Positions 44,278 to 52,632 are shown, counted from the first letter of the stretch. The stretch is DNA of 64,000 nt from Pseudomonas nunensis (GCF_024296925.1 NZ_CP101125.1:1924501-1988500); one strand, 5' to 3'. Program-made: numbers and translations. The notes: generated from the letters alone by a model not told the origin.

Positions 44278-45750
44278 ATGAACCAAACCTCCAGCGGACA
44301 GGCGACCGACGCCATCCGCCATGCAGACATCCTGATCATCGGCGGCGGCCTCAGCGGCGCGATGCTGGCGGCGCAATTGTTGCGTTTGCCCGGCCAGCGT
44401 TCGCTGCTGGTGATCGAACCCCGCGCCGAACTCGGCCGGGGCGAGGCGTACAGCGCGGTCGAGTTGGGCCATACGCTGAACGGCAATGCGGCGCGGATGA
44501 GCGTTGATCCGGACAATGCCGATGACCTGACGCAATGGTTGACTGAATACATCGCGGCGGGTGGCTGGCCGGAGTCTGACGAGCAGCATGTGCCGGTCAG
44601 CGAATTGTTCCCGCCGAGGGGGATTTTCGGGCTGTACGTGCAGCAACGTTTGGCTGAGGCGCAAGCCGTGGGTGCGTTGAACGGTTCCACTGTCGAGCAT
44701 GTACGGGCCGAGGTGGTTGATCTGCAAACCCTCGATGATTGCGTGCGATTAAGTTTGAGTGACGGGCAGCAGTTACAGGGTGCTTTTGCGGTGCTGGCCA
44801 CCGGGATGTTCCCCGCCGCGCGCACGCCGCAGACCGAATCCAGTGGGTTGAATGCGGCGGCGCTGGATCCGTGGGATGTCGCGGCGATGCGGCAACTCGA
44901 TCCGCAATCCACCGTGTTGATCATCGGCTCGGGCCTGACCATGGTCGATGCCGTGGTGTCGCTGGAACAGGCCGGGCATCGGGGGCCGATCGAGGTGTTT
45001 TCCCGGCACGGGTTACTGCCGCATGTCCGGCGCCAGCCGCCGGCCTGGGTGGACTTTCTGGCCGAGGATCACAGCATTCGCACGCCACGGCAGTTGCTGC
45101 GCGAACTGCGTCGACATTGCCGGGACGCTATCGCCCAAGGCATCGATTGGCAATCGCCGCTCGACACGGTGCGGGCGCATATTGGCCGGTTGTGGAATCA
45201 GGCGACGGACGTGCAGCGCCGACAATTTGTGCGGCATGTACGGCCGTGGTGGGAGAGTCATCACCACCGTTCGCCGCCGTTAAGTGCGGAGTTGGTGGCG
45301 CGGTTGCACGGGGAAGGGCGGTTGCGGATTCAGGCGGCGTCGTTCAAAGGCCTGGTACCCTCCGTGAACGGTGAAGTGAGCATTCGTATCCGGCGTCGTG
45401 GCGAGGCGGATACGCTGATTGTCAGCGGTGCGGCGTTGATCAACTCCAGCGGGATCGAATACGACTGGCGGCGAGTCGCCCGACCGCTGCCACAGCAGTT
45501 GCTGGCGCGCGGATTGATCAAACCGGGGCCATTGGCGCTGGGGATTGCGGCGGCGGTAGATGGCGCGGTGCTGGACGTCGGAGGGCAGGTTGCCCAACGC
45601 TTATTCGCCATGGGCCCGCCATTGCGCGGCATGTGGTGGGAAAGCACGGCAGTGACGGACGTGGCGAGCCAGGCCAAGGCCTTGGCAACACGCTTAGCCG
45701 TAGCAGCTGCCGAGCCTGCGAGGCTGCGTTCGGCGGCGAAGCCGTCGTGA
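44278..45750 (+). CDS. FAD/NAD(P)-binding protein (NAD_binding_9 type)
   Basis: A 490-residue protein with a strong FAD-binding start, HADILIIGGGLSGAMLAAQL, then LLVIEPRAELGRGEAYSAV, VLATGMFPAARTPQ and a second nucleotide motif VLIIGSGLTMVDAVVSLEQA. It resembles the HcpA/YdhS-type FAD-NAD(P)-binding family, poorly characterised oxidoreductases. Thirteen bases after livF, so part of the importer operon; it may reduce or oxidise the imported compound. The last ~16 residues (VAAAEPARLRSAAKPS) are encoded by the left arm of the REPIN at 45700. Confidence 0.82.
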   Translation: MNQTSSGQATDAIRHADILIIGGGLSGAMLAAQLLRLPGQRSLLVIEPRAELGRGEAYSAVELGHTLNGNAARMSVDPDNADDLTQWLTEYIAAGGWPESDEQHVPVSELFPPRGIFGLYVQQRLAEAQAVGALNGSTVEHVRAEVVDLQTLDDCVRLSLSDGQQLQGAFAVLATGMFPAARTPQTESSGLNAAALDPWDVAAMRQLDPQSTVLIIGSGLTMVDAVVSLEQAGHRGPIEVFSRHGLLPHVRRQPPAWVDFLAEDHSIRTPRQLLRELRRHCRDAIAQGIDWQSPLDTVRAHIGRLWNQATDVQRRQFVRHVRPWWESHHHRSPPLSAELVARLHGEGRLRIQAASFKGLVPSVNGEVSIRIRRRGEADTLIVSGAALINSSGIEYDWRRVARPLPQQLLARGLIKPGPLALGIAAAVDGAVLDVGGQVAQRLFAMGPPLRGMWWESTAVTDVASQAKALATRLAVAAAEPARLRSAAKPS

Positions 45751-45845
45751 AATCAGCAACTGCGTTGTTCCAGGATGACCGTGCATAGCGGGTTTACGAC
45801 GGCTGCGCCGCCGAACGCAGCCTCGCGCAGCTCGGCAGCTGCTAC
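45700..45845. repeat. REPIN overlapping the 3' end of the FAD-protein gene
   Basis: GTAGCAGCTGCCGAGCCTGC plus GAGGCTGCGTTCGGCGGCGA mirrors TCGGCAGCTGCTAC at 45845, with CGCCGCCGAACGCAGCCTCG in between. Same family as 20223-20400. Its first 51 bases lie inside the coding sequence and supply the stop codon (GTCGTGA). Confidence 0.9.
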
Positions 45846-45873
45846 CACGGATATCGGTGGCTGTTAAAACGGA

Positions 45874-45908
45874 GAAACCCCGGGTAGAGCGGATCTACCC
45901 GGGGTTTC
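45874..45908. terminator. Bidirectional intrinsic terminator
   Basis: GAAACCCCGGGTAGA, loop GCGGA, TCTACCCGGGGTTTC: a perfect 15-bp stem with A- and T-rich flanks on both sides. It serves the FAD-protein operon on the plus strand and the small secreted protein gene on the minus strand. Confidence 0.92.
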
Positions 45909-45928
45909 TTGTTTAAAGCGGCGCAAAC

Positions 45929-46174
45929 TTACGAATCGATACGCTGATATTTCGAACCGAACTCAGGGCGGTTTTCAGCCACGTAGAGTTTGGCTTGTTC
46001 AGCGTTCTGCTGCAGGTTGACGCTGCCTTTGCGTTCGGTGTCGATGCTGACGCTGTTGACGTTCTGGGTCGCTGGCTGGCCGACTTTCACCGCAGCGATG
46101 GATTGTGTTGCGGCCATGGCCGAGGTAGCGCCAAGGACGGTAAGGGCGAAGGTAAGACCGATGATGCTTTTCAT
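45929..46174 (-). CDS. Small secreted protein with ENRPEFGSKYQR tail
   Basis: An 81-residue protein: signal peptide (MKSIIGLTFALTVLGATSAM, cleavage after AMA), then a short polar segment (QNVNSVSIDTERKGSVNLQQ) and the C-terminal VAENRPEFGSKYQRIDS. The tail, and even its DNA, is shared with the protein at 46962-47342. ATG at 46174 follows CTGGAGC. Probably periplasmic or secreted; function unknown. The upstream longer frame is REP sequence. Confidence 0.75.
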   Translation of the reverse strand: MKSIIGLTFALTVLGATSAMAATQSIAAVKVGQPATQNVNSVSIDTERKGSVNLQQNAEQAKLYVAENRPEFGSKYQRIDS

Positions 46175-46302
46175 GATGTTGCTCCAGAGTGTGGGAAGAA
46201 GATGTGGCCACTCTAGTGCTGGAGCGCGGAGATGAGAAAACACCCTGACGCATAGTTGATATCGAGAGCGTTGATCCATGGCCAGGTGTCGCGCACGAAC
46301 CC

Positions 46303-46932
46303 TGTGGGAGCGGGCTTGCTCGCGAAGACTGCCGGACATTCAACAAAGATATCGCCTGTTACACCGCTTTCGCGAGCAAGCCCGCTCCCACAGTTGATAG
46401 GCGTTAGTCGCATTTTCTGTGCCCGGCACAAAACCAATGTGGGAGCGAGCTTGCTCGCGATGCGGCCGGCACATTCAACCTCTCAATTGACTGGCTGGCC
46501 GCTATCGCGAGCAAGCTCTCTCCCACAGGGGATTAGGGTTGATCGCATTTTCTGTGTCTGGCCCAAAACCATTGTGGGAGCGGGCTTGCTCGCGAAGAGG
46601 CCGGCACATTCAACCTCTCAATTGACTGGCTGGCCGCTATCGCGAGCAAGCTCGCTCCCACAGGGGATTAGGGTTGATCGCATTTTCTGTGTCTGGCCCA
46701 AAACCATTGTGGGAGCGGGCTTGCTCGCGAAGAGGCCGGCACATTCAACCTCTCAATTGACTGGCTGGCCGCTATCGCGAGCAAGCTCGCTCCCACAGGG
46801 GATTAGGGTTGATCGCATTTTCTGTGTCTGGCCCAAAACCATTGTGGGAGCGGGCTTGCTCGCGAAGAGGCCTGTACATCCAACATCAAAGTTGTCTGTC
46901 AGGCTGACTTCGCGAGCAGGCTCGCTCCCACA
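46303..46932. repeat. Tandem REPIN array with 135-bp period
   Basis: Five REPINs lie in a row. From 46430 the units start at 46430, 46565, 46700 and 46835, exactly 135 bp apart (anchor AAAACCATTGTGGGAGCG; spacer GATTAGGGTTGATCGCATTT). Units at 46565 and 46700 appear identical by eye. Each contains GAGCGGGCTTGCTCGCG and its inverse. The first (46303-) and last copies have diverged interiors. The array fills the gap between two related secreted-protein genes. Confidence 0.93.
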
Positions 46933-46961
46933 GGGGATTTCGGTTGTGGTCTGGATCGCGA

Positions 46962-47342
46962 TCAGTAGCGCTGATATTTCGAGCCGAACTCAGGGCGGTT
47001 TTCTGCAACCACTACTCCGGCGTTCACGGCGTTATCTGGGCTGAACAGCGCAACACGTTCGCGCAGTTCTTGCAGGCGATCGGCGCCGCCTTCGGCCACA
47101 CGATTCTGGATCAGGCGATCCGAACCACCTTCGGCGACGCGATTCTTTTGCAGGTTTTCAGAGCCATATTCCGCGACGCGATTCTGTTGCAGCCGATCCG
47201 AACCACCCTCCACCAGCAGTTGCTGTACCGGGCTGTGAGCGGCAGCGCTCGCAGTGTTGGCCGAGGCCAGGTTCGACAGGCCGAGGCCGCCAATCAGTGC
47301 CAGACCGAGTGCCAGGGACGAAACTTTCGAGAAGTTGAACAT
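46962..47342 (-). CDS. Secreted protein with four 13-residue repeats and ENRPEFGSKYQR tail
   Basis: A 126-residue protein with a signal peptide (residues 1-28, LALIGGLGLSNLASA). Four imperfect 13-residue repeats follow: VEGGSDRLQQNR, VAEYGSENLQKNR, VAEGGSDRLIQNR and VAEGGADRLQELR. It ends with VVAENRPEFGSKYQRY, nearly the same tail as the protein at 45929. The repeats suggest a regular solenoid or a binding surface. Similar Pseudomonas proteins may carry the automatic label phage infection protein; I know of no experiment behind it. A response-regulator-type box lies about 150 bp upstream on its strand. Confidence 0.75.
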   Translation of the reverse strand: MFNFSKVSSLALGLALIGGLGLSNLASANTASAAAHSPVQQLLVEGGSDRLQQNRVAEYGSENLQKNRVAEGGSDRLIQNRVAEGGADRLQELRERVALFSPDNAVNAGVVVAENRPEFGSKYQRY

Positions 47343-47488
47343 GGTGATTCTCCGTGCGCTTAATGATTGAGTGAGTCAGCAGCACCGGTTAGGTCGGTGC
47401 TGTCTGGTGTTCACAGTTAAACGCTCGGGTGTATCGGTGATGTGTGCGGGAGCGTCGCGAAGTCGCGTGTTGCGTATCTAGCGCGGGG

Positions 47489-47509
47489 TTTTATACAGAG
47501 CGATACAAA
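47489..47509 (-). promoter_or_regulatory. Direct-repeat response-regulator box, copy 1
   Basis: On the minus strand it reads TTTG then TATCGCTCTGTATAAAA, i.e. two TGTAT half-sites 10 bp apart. It matches 19 of 21 positions of the element at 48302-48322. It lies upstream of the repeat-protein gene (start 47342) and just past the end of the response regulator gene. Confidence 0.5.
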
Positions 47510-47515
47510 TCCCCC

Positions 47516-48256
47516 TCATGACGGCGCGCCCAGCATCTCCACCGGGTACGAGAACACGTAGCCTTCATTGCGCACGGTCTTGATGTAGGTCGATTCCCGG
47601 GAGTCATCCATCAGACGTTGGCGCAACCGGCTCACCAGCAAATCGATGGAACGGTCGAACAGGTCGGCGTCGCGACCCTGGGTCAAATTAAGTAACTGGT
47701 CACGGCTGAGCACCCGTTGCGGGTGGTCGAGGAATACCCGCAGCAGGCGATACTCGGCGCCGCTGAGGGCGACCATGGTGTCGTCTTCGTCGAGCAGGTG
47801 GCGGGCGGTGGTATCCAGGCGCCAGCGGCCAAAACCCAGCAGCCGACCGCTTTCAGTGATCAGAAGGTTCGGTGGCAGCATGCGCGTACGACGCAGCACG
47901 GCGTTGATCCGCGCCAGCAGCTCGCGGGCGGCGAAGGGTTTGGTCAGGTAATCGTCGGCGCCCATTTCCAGGCCGAGAATGCGATCGGTTTCATCGTTGC
48001 GCGCAGTCAGCATCAGGATCGGCGTGGCTTTGTGCTTGCCCGCGCGCAATTCCCGACACAGCAGCAAGCCGTCGTCGCCGGGCATCATGATGTCGAGCAC
48101 GATCAGGTCCACCTGATTCGCTTCCAGGAAGCTGCGCATCTGCCGGCCATCGGCGACCACGGTGGTACGCAAACCGTTTTTCTTCAGGTAATTGCCGACC
48201 AACTCGCGGATCTCGCGATCGTCGTCGACAATCAGAATATGGTCCACATGATCCAT
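47516..48256 (-). CDS. OmpR-family response regulator (orphan in this window)
   Basis: A 246-residue two-domain regulator. The receiver (1-122) has the acidic pair Asp11-Asp12 (HILIVDDDREIREL), phospho-acceptor Asp55 (LIVLDIMMPGDDG) and LTKPF. The C-terminal winged helix (about 140-240) has LSRDQLLNLTQGRDADLFDR and VSRLRQRLMDDSRESTYIKT. No histidine kinase gene is adjacent, so its partner is encoded elsewhere. Near-identical TGTATC direct repeats on each side of the gene suggest autoregulation and control of the neighbouring secreted protein. Confidence 0.9.
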   Translation of the reverse strand: MDHVDHILIVDDDREIRELVGNYLKKNGLRTTVVADGRQMRSFLEANQVDLIVLDIMMPGDDGLLLCRELRAGKHKATPILMLTARNDETDRILGLEMGADDYLTKPFAARELLARINAVLRRTRMLPPNLLITESGRLLGFGRWRLDTTARHLLDEDDTMVALSGAEYRLLRVFLDHPQRVLSRDQLLNLTQGRDADLFDRSIDLLVSRLRQRLMDDSRESTYIKTVRNEGYVFSYPVEMLGAPS

Positions 48257-48301
48257 CGCTCAGCCCTCTTGTTATTAGTACACAGCCAGGTCCCACACCT
48301 G

Positions 48302-48322
48302 TTTGTATCGCACTGTATCAAA
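48302..48322 (+). promoter_or_regulatory. Direct-repeat response-regulator box, copy 2
   Basis: TGTATCGCACTGTATC flanked by TT and AAA: two TGTATC half-sites 10 bp apart, one helical turn, the layout bound by OmpR-type dimers. It sits 46 bp upstream of the response regulator start, between it and the divergent hydrolase gene, so it could act on either. Confidence 0.5.
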
Positions 48323-48461
48323 GGCGCTGTTGGACACGTTATGCCTTATTAGCAGTGGTTTTACGACACATGGCAGATACCTCGGGACGATTGAATGGAT
48401 CCATTGAGGCAAGCCGACTTGCCTGGCAACCACTGATCATCGCACCCCTGAGGAAATCACC

Positions 48462-49484
48462 ATGAACTGGAACAAACTTGCTGCAGCCAGCTTCTTCGCG
48501 GTCCTGAACGTTGTTGCGTTTGCAGCGCATGCCGATGTCAAAGCCACGACGCCTGTGGCAGCCAGCGCGAGCACCCTCAAGGCTGACCCGTTCGGTGCCC
48601 TGAAGCACGTCAACGCCGGGTTGCTGAATGTGGCGTACGCCGAGGTCGGCCCGGCGGATGGGCCGGTGGTGATTCTGCTGCATGGCTGGCCCTATGACAT
48701 TCACAGCTACAGCGAAGTGGCGCCGTTGCTGGCGGCCAAGGGATATCGGGTGCTGATCCCTTATGCGCGTGGCTATGGCGATACGCATTTCCTGTCTGAC
48801 AAAACCCCGCGCAACGGCCAGCCCGCCGCGCTGGCCAGTGATGTCATCGATTTCATGGATGCCCTGAAGATCAAGAAAGCCGTGCTCGGCGGCTACGATT
48901 GGGGCGCACGTTCGGCGGACATCGTGGCGGCGCTGTGGCCGGAGCGGGTAGAAGCGCTGGTGGCCGTGAGCGGTTACCTGATTGGTAACCAGGCCGCAGG
49001 CAAGAATCCGTTGCCACCCAAGGCTGAACTGCAATGGTGGTACCAGTTCTACTTTGCGACAGACCGTGGCGAGGCCGGTTACGAAAAAAATCGCCATGAC
49101 TTCGCCAAGCTGATCTGGCAAACCGCATCGCCGAAATGGACCTTCGACGACGCCACCTTCGACCGCAGTGCTGCGGCGCTGGACAACCCGGATCACGTCG
49201 CGATCACGGTGTTCAACTACCGCTGGCGCCTGGGTATCGTCCAGGGCGAACCGCAATATGAAGCGCTGGAACAACGGCTGGCCAAGGCCCCGAACATCAC
49301 CGTGCCAACCATCACGATGGAAGGTGACGCCAATGGCGCGCCGCACCCGGCGGCCGAAGACTACGCCAAGCGCTTTACCGGCAAGTATGAGTATCGGCTG
49401 ATCAATGGCGGCATCGGCCACAACCTGCCGCAGGAAGATCCGCAGGCGTTTGCCAAAGCAGTGATTGACGCTGATCATCTCTGA
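48462..49484 (+). CDS. Exported alpha/beta hydrolase, epoxide-hydrolase-like
   Basis: A 340-residue protein with a Sec signal peptide (residues 1-24, ending FAAHA). The alpha/beta-hydrolase core has the oxyanion motif LLHGWPYDIHSY, an aspartate nucleophile in GGYDWGARSADI (the GxDxG form of epoxide hydrolases and haloalkane dehalogenases rather than serine esterases), and the catalytic histidine in GGIGHNLPQEDPQ. It would act in the periplasm. Start ATG at 48462 behind GAGGAAATC. Substrate unknown. Confidence 0.85.
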   Translation: MNWNKLAAASFFAVLNVVAFAAHADVKATTPVAASASTLKADPFGALKHVNAGLLNVAYAEVGPADGPVVILLHGWPYDIHSYSEVAPLLAAKGYRVLIPYARGYGDTHFLSDKTPRNGQPAALASDVIDFMDALKIKKAVLGGYDWGARSADIVAALWPERVEALVAVSGYLIGNQAAGKNPLPPKAELQWWYQFYFATDRGEAGYEKNRHDFAKLIWQTASPKWTFDDATFDRSAAALDNPDHVAITVFNYRWRLGIVQGEPQYEALEQRLAKAPNITVPTITMEGDANGAPHPAAEDYAKRFTGKYEYRLINGGIGHNLPQEDPQAFAKAVIDADHL

Positions 49485-49499
49485 TAGACACCAAACCAC

Positions 49500-49588
49500 T
49501 GTGGGAGCGAGCTTGCTCGCGATAGCGGTCTGACAGCCAACTTTATGTTGGATGTTATGGCCCTATCGCGAGCAAGCTCGCTCCCACA
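49500..49588. repeat. REPIN between hydrolase and NAD(P)-binding genes
   Basis: TGTGGGAGCGAGCTTGCTCG and CGAGCAAGCTCGCTCCCACA inverted about 90 bp apart. Confidence 0.9.
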
Positions 49589-49626
49589 GGTATTTGATTT
49601 TTCTACTTAATCAGGATTCGCCGTTC

Positions 49627-50298
49627 ATGAAAGCACTGATCTTCGGCGCCACCGGTATGGTCGGCCACGGCGTACTGCGCGAAAGCCTGCTCGCGACCGA
49701 TGTCGAGCAGGTGGTTGTCGTCGGCCGAACAGCGGTCGAGGCGACGAACCCCAAGTTGCAATTGCTGGTGGTGCCGGACTTGACCCGTCTTGGAGCAGTC
49801 GAAGCGCAACTGCAAGGCTTCGACGCCTGCTTTTTCTGCCTGGGTGTTTCGTCGTCGGGCATGGATGAAGCGCAGTATTCGAGCCTCACCTATGACTTGA
49901 CCTTAGCGGTGGCGGAGGTGCTCGCGCGACTCAACCCGAACATGACTTTTGTGTATGTCTCGGGCGCCGGCACCGATAGCAGCGAAAAGGGCAAAAGCAT
50001 GTGGGCGCGGGTCAAGGGGCGGACCGAGAATGCGTTGCTGCGCTTGCCGTTCAAGGCGGTTTACCTGTTTCGACCGGGGATGATCCAGCCGTTGAATGGC
50101 GCGGTGTCCAAGACTTCGGTGTATCGCTGGACCTACATCGTGATGGCGCCGTTAATGCCGCTCCTGCGCCGGCTGTTTCCGCGCCAGGTGCTGACCACCG
50201 TTTCGGTGGGGCAGGCGATGTTGGGGGTTGCCCGGCATGGGGCTGCGAGTGCGGTGCTGGAGGCGCGGGATATTCAGGCTGCGGCGCTCAGAGGATAA
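49627..50298 (+). CDS. NAD(P)-binding, atypical SDR-type protein
   Basis: A 223-residue Rossmann-fold protein, MKALIFGATGMVGHGVLRES (GxxGxxG dinucleotide motif), then CFFCLGVSSSGMDEAQYSSL and FVYVSGAGTDSSEKGKSMWA. A YxxxK catalytic pair is replaced by an MWARVKGRTE segment. Such proteins resemble NAD-dependent epimerase/HTATIP2-like members; the reaction is unknown. Its ATG follows the REPIN by about 40 bp with a weak ribosome site (AGGATTC). Confidence 0.8.
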   Translation: MKALIFGATGMVGHGVLRESLLATDVEQVVVVGRTAVEATNPKLQLLVVPDLTRLGAVEAQLQGFDACFFCLGVSSSGMDEAQYSSLTYDLTLAVAEVLARLNPNMTFVYVSGAGTDSSEKGKSMWARVKGRTENALLRLPFKAVYLFRPGMIQPLNGAVSKTSVYRWTYIVMAPLMPLLRRLFPRQVLTTVSVGQAMLGVARHGAASAVLEARDIQAAALRG

Positions 50299-50319
50299 CG
50301 AACCAGGCACCGAACCAAA

Positions 50320-50409
50320 TGTGGGAGTGGGCTTGCTCGCGAAAGCGGTGTGTCAGGCGACATCCATGTTGAATGTGACGCCCCCTTCGCGAGCAAGCCC
50401 ACTCCCACA
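50320..50409. repeat. REPIN between convergent genes
   Basis: TGTGGGAGTGGGCTTGCTCG and CGAGCAAGCCCACTCCCACA. Both arms carry the same change (GGGAGTGGG instead of GGGAGCGGG), a compensatory pair that keeps the hairpin intact. The interior resembles the REPINs at 4046 and 8291. Confidence 0.9.
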
Positions 50410-50439
50410 GGGGGACGATCAAAATTTGCGTGAGCTTTA

Positions 50440-51813
50440 CTATGCAACCACTTGATAACACGGCACATACGCCGCGCCACCCGGCAGTTTCATCCGGTGC
50501 TGGGCTACAAACGCCTTGAGCAACTGATCCAGCGGTTGCATCACCGCCGCGTCGCCACGGATCTGGTACGGGCCGTGTTCTTCGATCAGGCGGATGCCTT
50601 TGTCCTTGACGTTGCCGGCGACGATGCCGGAGAACGCCCGACGCAGGTTGGCGGCCAGTTCGTGGGGCGGAAGCTTGCGGCTCAGTTGCAGGCTGGCCAT
50701 GTTTTCGTGGGTCGGGTCGAACGGGCGCTGGAAGCCTTCGTCGATCTTCAGCAGCCAGTTGAAATGGAACGCGTCGTTGCGCTCGCGGCGGAACTGTTTG
50801 ACCTCTTTGAGCCCCGCAGTCATATGCCGCGCCACTTCCGCCGGGTCGTCGATGATGATCGTGTAGTGCTGCTTCGCCGCGTCACCCAGGGTGGCGCCGA
50901 CAAATGCGTCCAGTTGCTCCAGATACGGCGCCGCGTGTTTCGGCCCGGTCAGCACGACCGGGAAGGGCAGGCCCGCGTTATCCGGGTGCATCAGGATGCC
51001 CAGCAGGTACAGGAATTCTTCTGCCGTGCCGGCACCGCCCGGGAAGATGATGATGCCGTGGCCGACGCGGACGAAGGCTTCCAGGCGTTTTTCGATGTCC
51101 GGCAGAATCACCAGTTCGTTGACGATCGGGTTCGGCGCTTCGGCGGCGATGATGCCCGGCTCGGTCAGACCCAGGTAACGGCCGCCGTGGATGCGTTGCT
51201 TGGCGTGGGCGATGGTCGCGCCTTTCATCGGGCCTTTCATCACGCCGGGACCGCACCCGGTGCAGATGTCGAGGCTGCGCAGGCCCAGTTCGTGGCCGAC
51301 TTTCTTGGTGTATTTGTATTCTTCGGTATTGATCGAGTGGCCGCCCCAGCACACCACGATCTTCGGCTCGACGCCTGGGCGCAGGGTGCGGGCGTTGCGC
51401 AGCAGGTGGAAAACGTAGTCGCTGATGCCTTGCGAGGTGCTGAGGTCGATGCGCTGGGCGTCGAGCTCGTTTTCGGTGTAGACGATGTCGCGCAGGGCGC
51501 TGAACAGCATTTCCCGGGTGCTGGCGATCATTTCGCCATCGACGAAGGCGTCGGCCGGAGCGTTCAGCAGTTCCAGGCGTACGCCGCGATCCTGCTGGTG
51601 AATGCGGATTTCGAAGTCCTTGTAGGCTTCGAGAATGGTCTTGGCGTTATCAACGTGGGCGCCGGTGTTGAGGATGGCCAGGGCGCACTGGCGGAAGAGG
51701 GTGTAGGTGCTGCCGGAACCGGCTTCGCTCAGTTGCTGGACTTCACGCTGGGACAGGGTTTCCAGGCTGCCTTTAGGGCTGACAGAGGCGTTGATTACTT
51801 GGCGTTGGGACAT
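50440..51813 (-). CDS. ppnN: Pyrimidine/purine nucleotide 5'-monophosphate nucleosidase
   Basis: A 457-residue LOG-family protein of the YgdH/PpnN type. The central LOG domain has GGHSINTEEYKYTKKVGHEL, CTGCGPGVMKGPMKGATIAH and the phosphate-binding PGGAGTAEEFLYLLGI. PpnN-specific N- and C-terminal extensions account for the length. It releases ribose 5-phosphate from nucleoside monophosphates, is activated by (p)ppGpp in E. coli, and tunes purine pools. Monocistronic, convergent with the preceding gene. Confidence 0.9.
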   Translation of the reverse strand: MSQRQVINASVSPKGSLETLSQREVQQLSEAGSGSTYTLFRQCALAILNTGAHVDNAKTILEAYKDFEIRIHQQDRGVRLELLNAPADAFVDGEMIASTREMLFSALRDIVYTENELDAQRIDLSTSQGISDYVFHLLRNARTLRPGVEPKIVVCWGGHSINTEEYKYTKKVGHELGLRSLDICTGCGPGVMKGPMKGATIAHAKQRIHGGRYLGLTEPGIIAAEAPNPIVNELVILPDIEKRLEAFVRVGHGIIIFPGGAGTAEEFLYLLGILMHPDNAGLPFPVVLTGPKHAAPYLEQLDAFVGATLGDAAKQHYTIIIDDPAEVARHMTAGLKEVKQFRRERNDAFHFNWLLKIDEGFQRPFDPTHENMASLQLSRKLPPHELAANLRRAFSGIVAGNVKDKGIRLIEEHGPYQIRGDAAVMQPLDQLLKAFVAQHRMKLPGGAAYVPCYQVVA

Positions 51814-52043
51814 TCAATGATCCTTAAAACGATGCCAGTCATAGAGGAGGAGCGATTGGCATCCGAATAAAATGTATCCATGAAAGAAGATGGCACGAAG
51901 TACGCTGTCTCGCCACGTTCTCCTTTGACGATGAAAAGATGAAAAGGAGCCCCAGCATAGCTAAATCCCCCACAGAGGCGATAATGCGCGCACTCTTTTT
52001 GCTCACACAGCCTTTTACCATTGATGCAGGGAACCCCGCCAAG

Positions 52044-52571
52044 ATGTTCGAAATCCAGCCAATGAATGCCGAAGTTTTCCGAAGCCAGACCCGGCGCAGT
52101 ACGGTGATCATCGCCCTGATTTTCCTGGCGCTGGCCATGGTGCTCTCGACGACGGCCGTGGCGTTGTTCGGCGAACCGGGCGGCGACAACCTGCGGTTCA
52201 ACGTCGGTGGCGTGTTTGTCGCGGTGTTGCTGATGGCGGCGCTGATGCGTGGCCGGTTCTGGAACCAGCAATGGATGGCCCCGGCGGTCTACGGCTGGCG
52301 CCTCAAACGCAGCCTGATGAGCGTCACCAACGTCATGCATCAGGTGACCGCGGCGGTGGCGAAGGATGATCCGGACGCCATGAAGCTGCTGCGTTTCTAT
52401 CACCTGGGGTTGCACCAGATGCATGAACTGGACGGCAACTCCAGCGATCACAGCCAGTTGATCCGCGAAATGGATCAGCACAAGGCGCGGATGGAAGCGT
52501 TGGGGATCGATACCGAACAGACCCGATTGAACCCGGCGTGGCTTGAAGCGGTGAAGCAGACCGCACGGTAA
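52044..52571 (+). CDS. DUF3087 family membrane protein
   Basis: A 175-residue protein with two membrane helices (TVIIALIFLALAMVLSTTAV, NVGGVFVAVLLMAALMRG) followed by a soluble helical tail (YHLGLHQMHELDGNSSDHSQ, LIREMDQHKARMEALGI). The pattern fits DUF3087, function unknown. MFEIQPMNAEVFRSQTRRS at 52044 is taken as the start by analogy with family members; in-frame ATGs at 51984 and earlier are alternatives. Confidence 0.75.
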   Translation: MFEIQPMNAEVFRSQTRRSTVIIALIFLALAMVLSTTAVALFGEPGGDNLRFNVGGVFVAVLLMAALMRGRFWNQQWMAPAVYGWRLKRSLMSVTNVMHQVTAAVAKDDPDAMKLLRFYHLGLHQMHELDGNSSDHSQLIREMDQHKARMEALGIDTEQTRLNPAWLEAVKQTAR

Positions 52572-52632
52572 TGGCTATAGTGTCGTCAGCAATCAGGACG
52601 CGTCGCGAATTGAACAGGATGCAAGGAACATC

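Noticed and set aside
46256-47044. Long plus-strand open frame (262 codons) with a repeated peptide
   Set aside because: The repeated peptide is the translated 135-bp REPIN array; because 135 is divisible by three the frame stays open by chance. There is no ribosome site and the unit is a known non-coding REP type.
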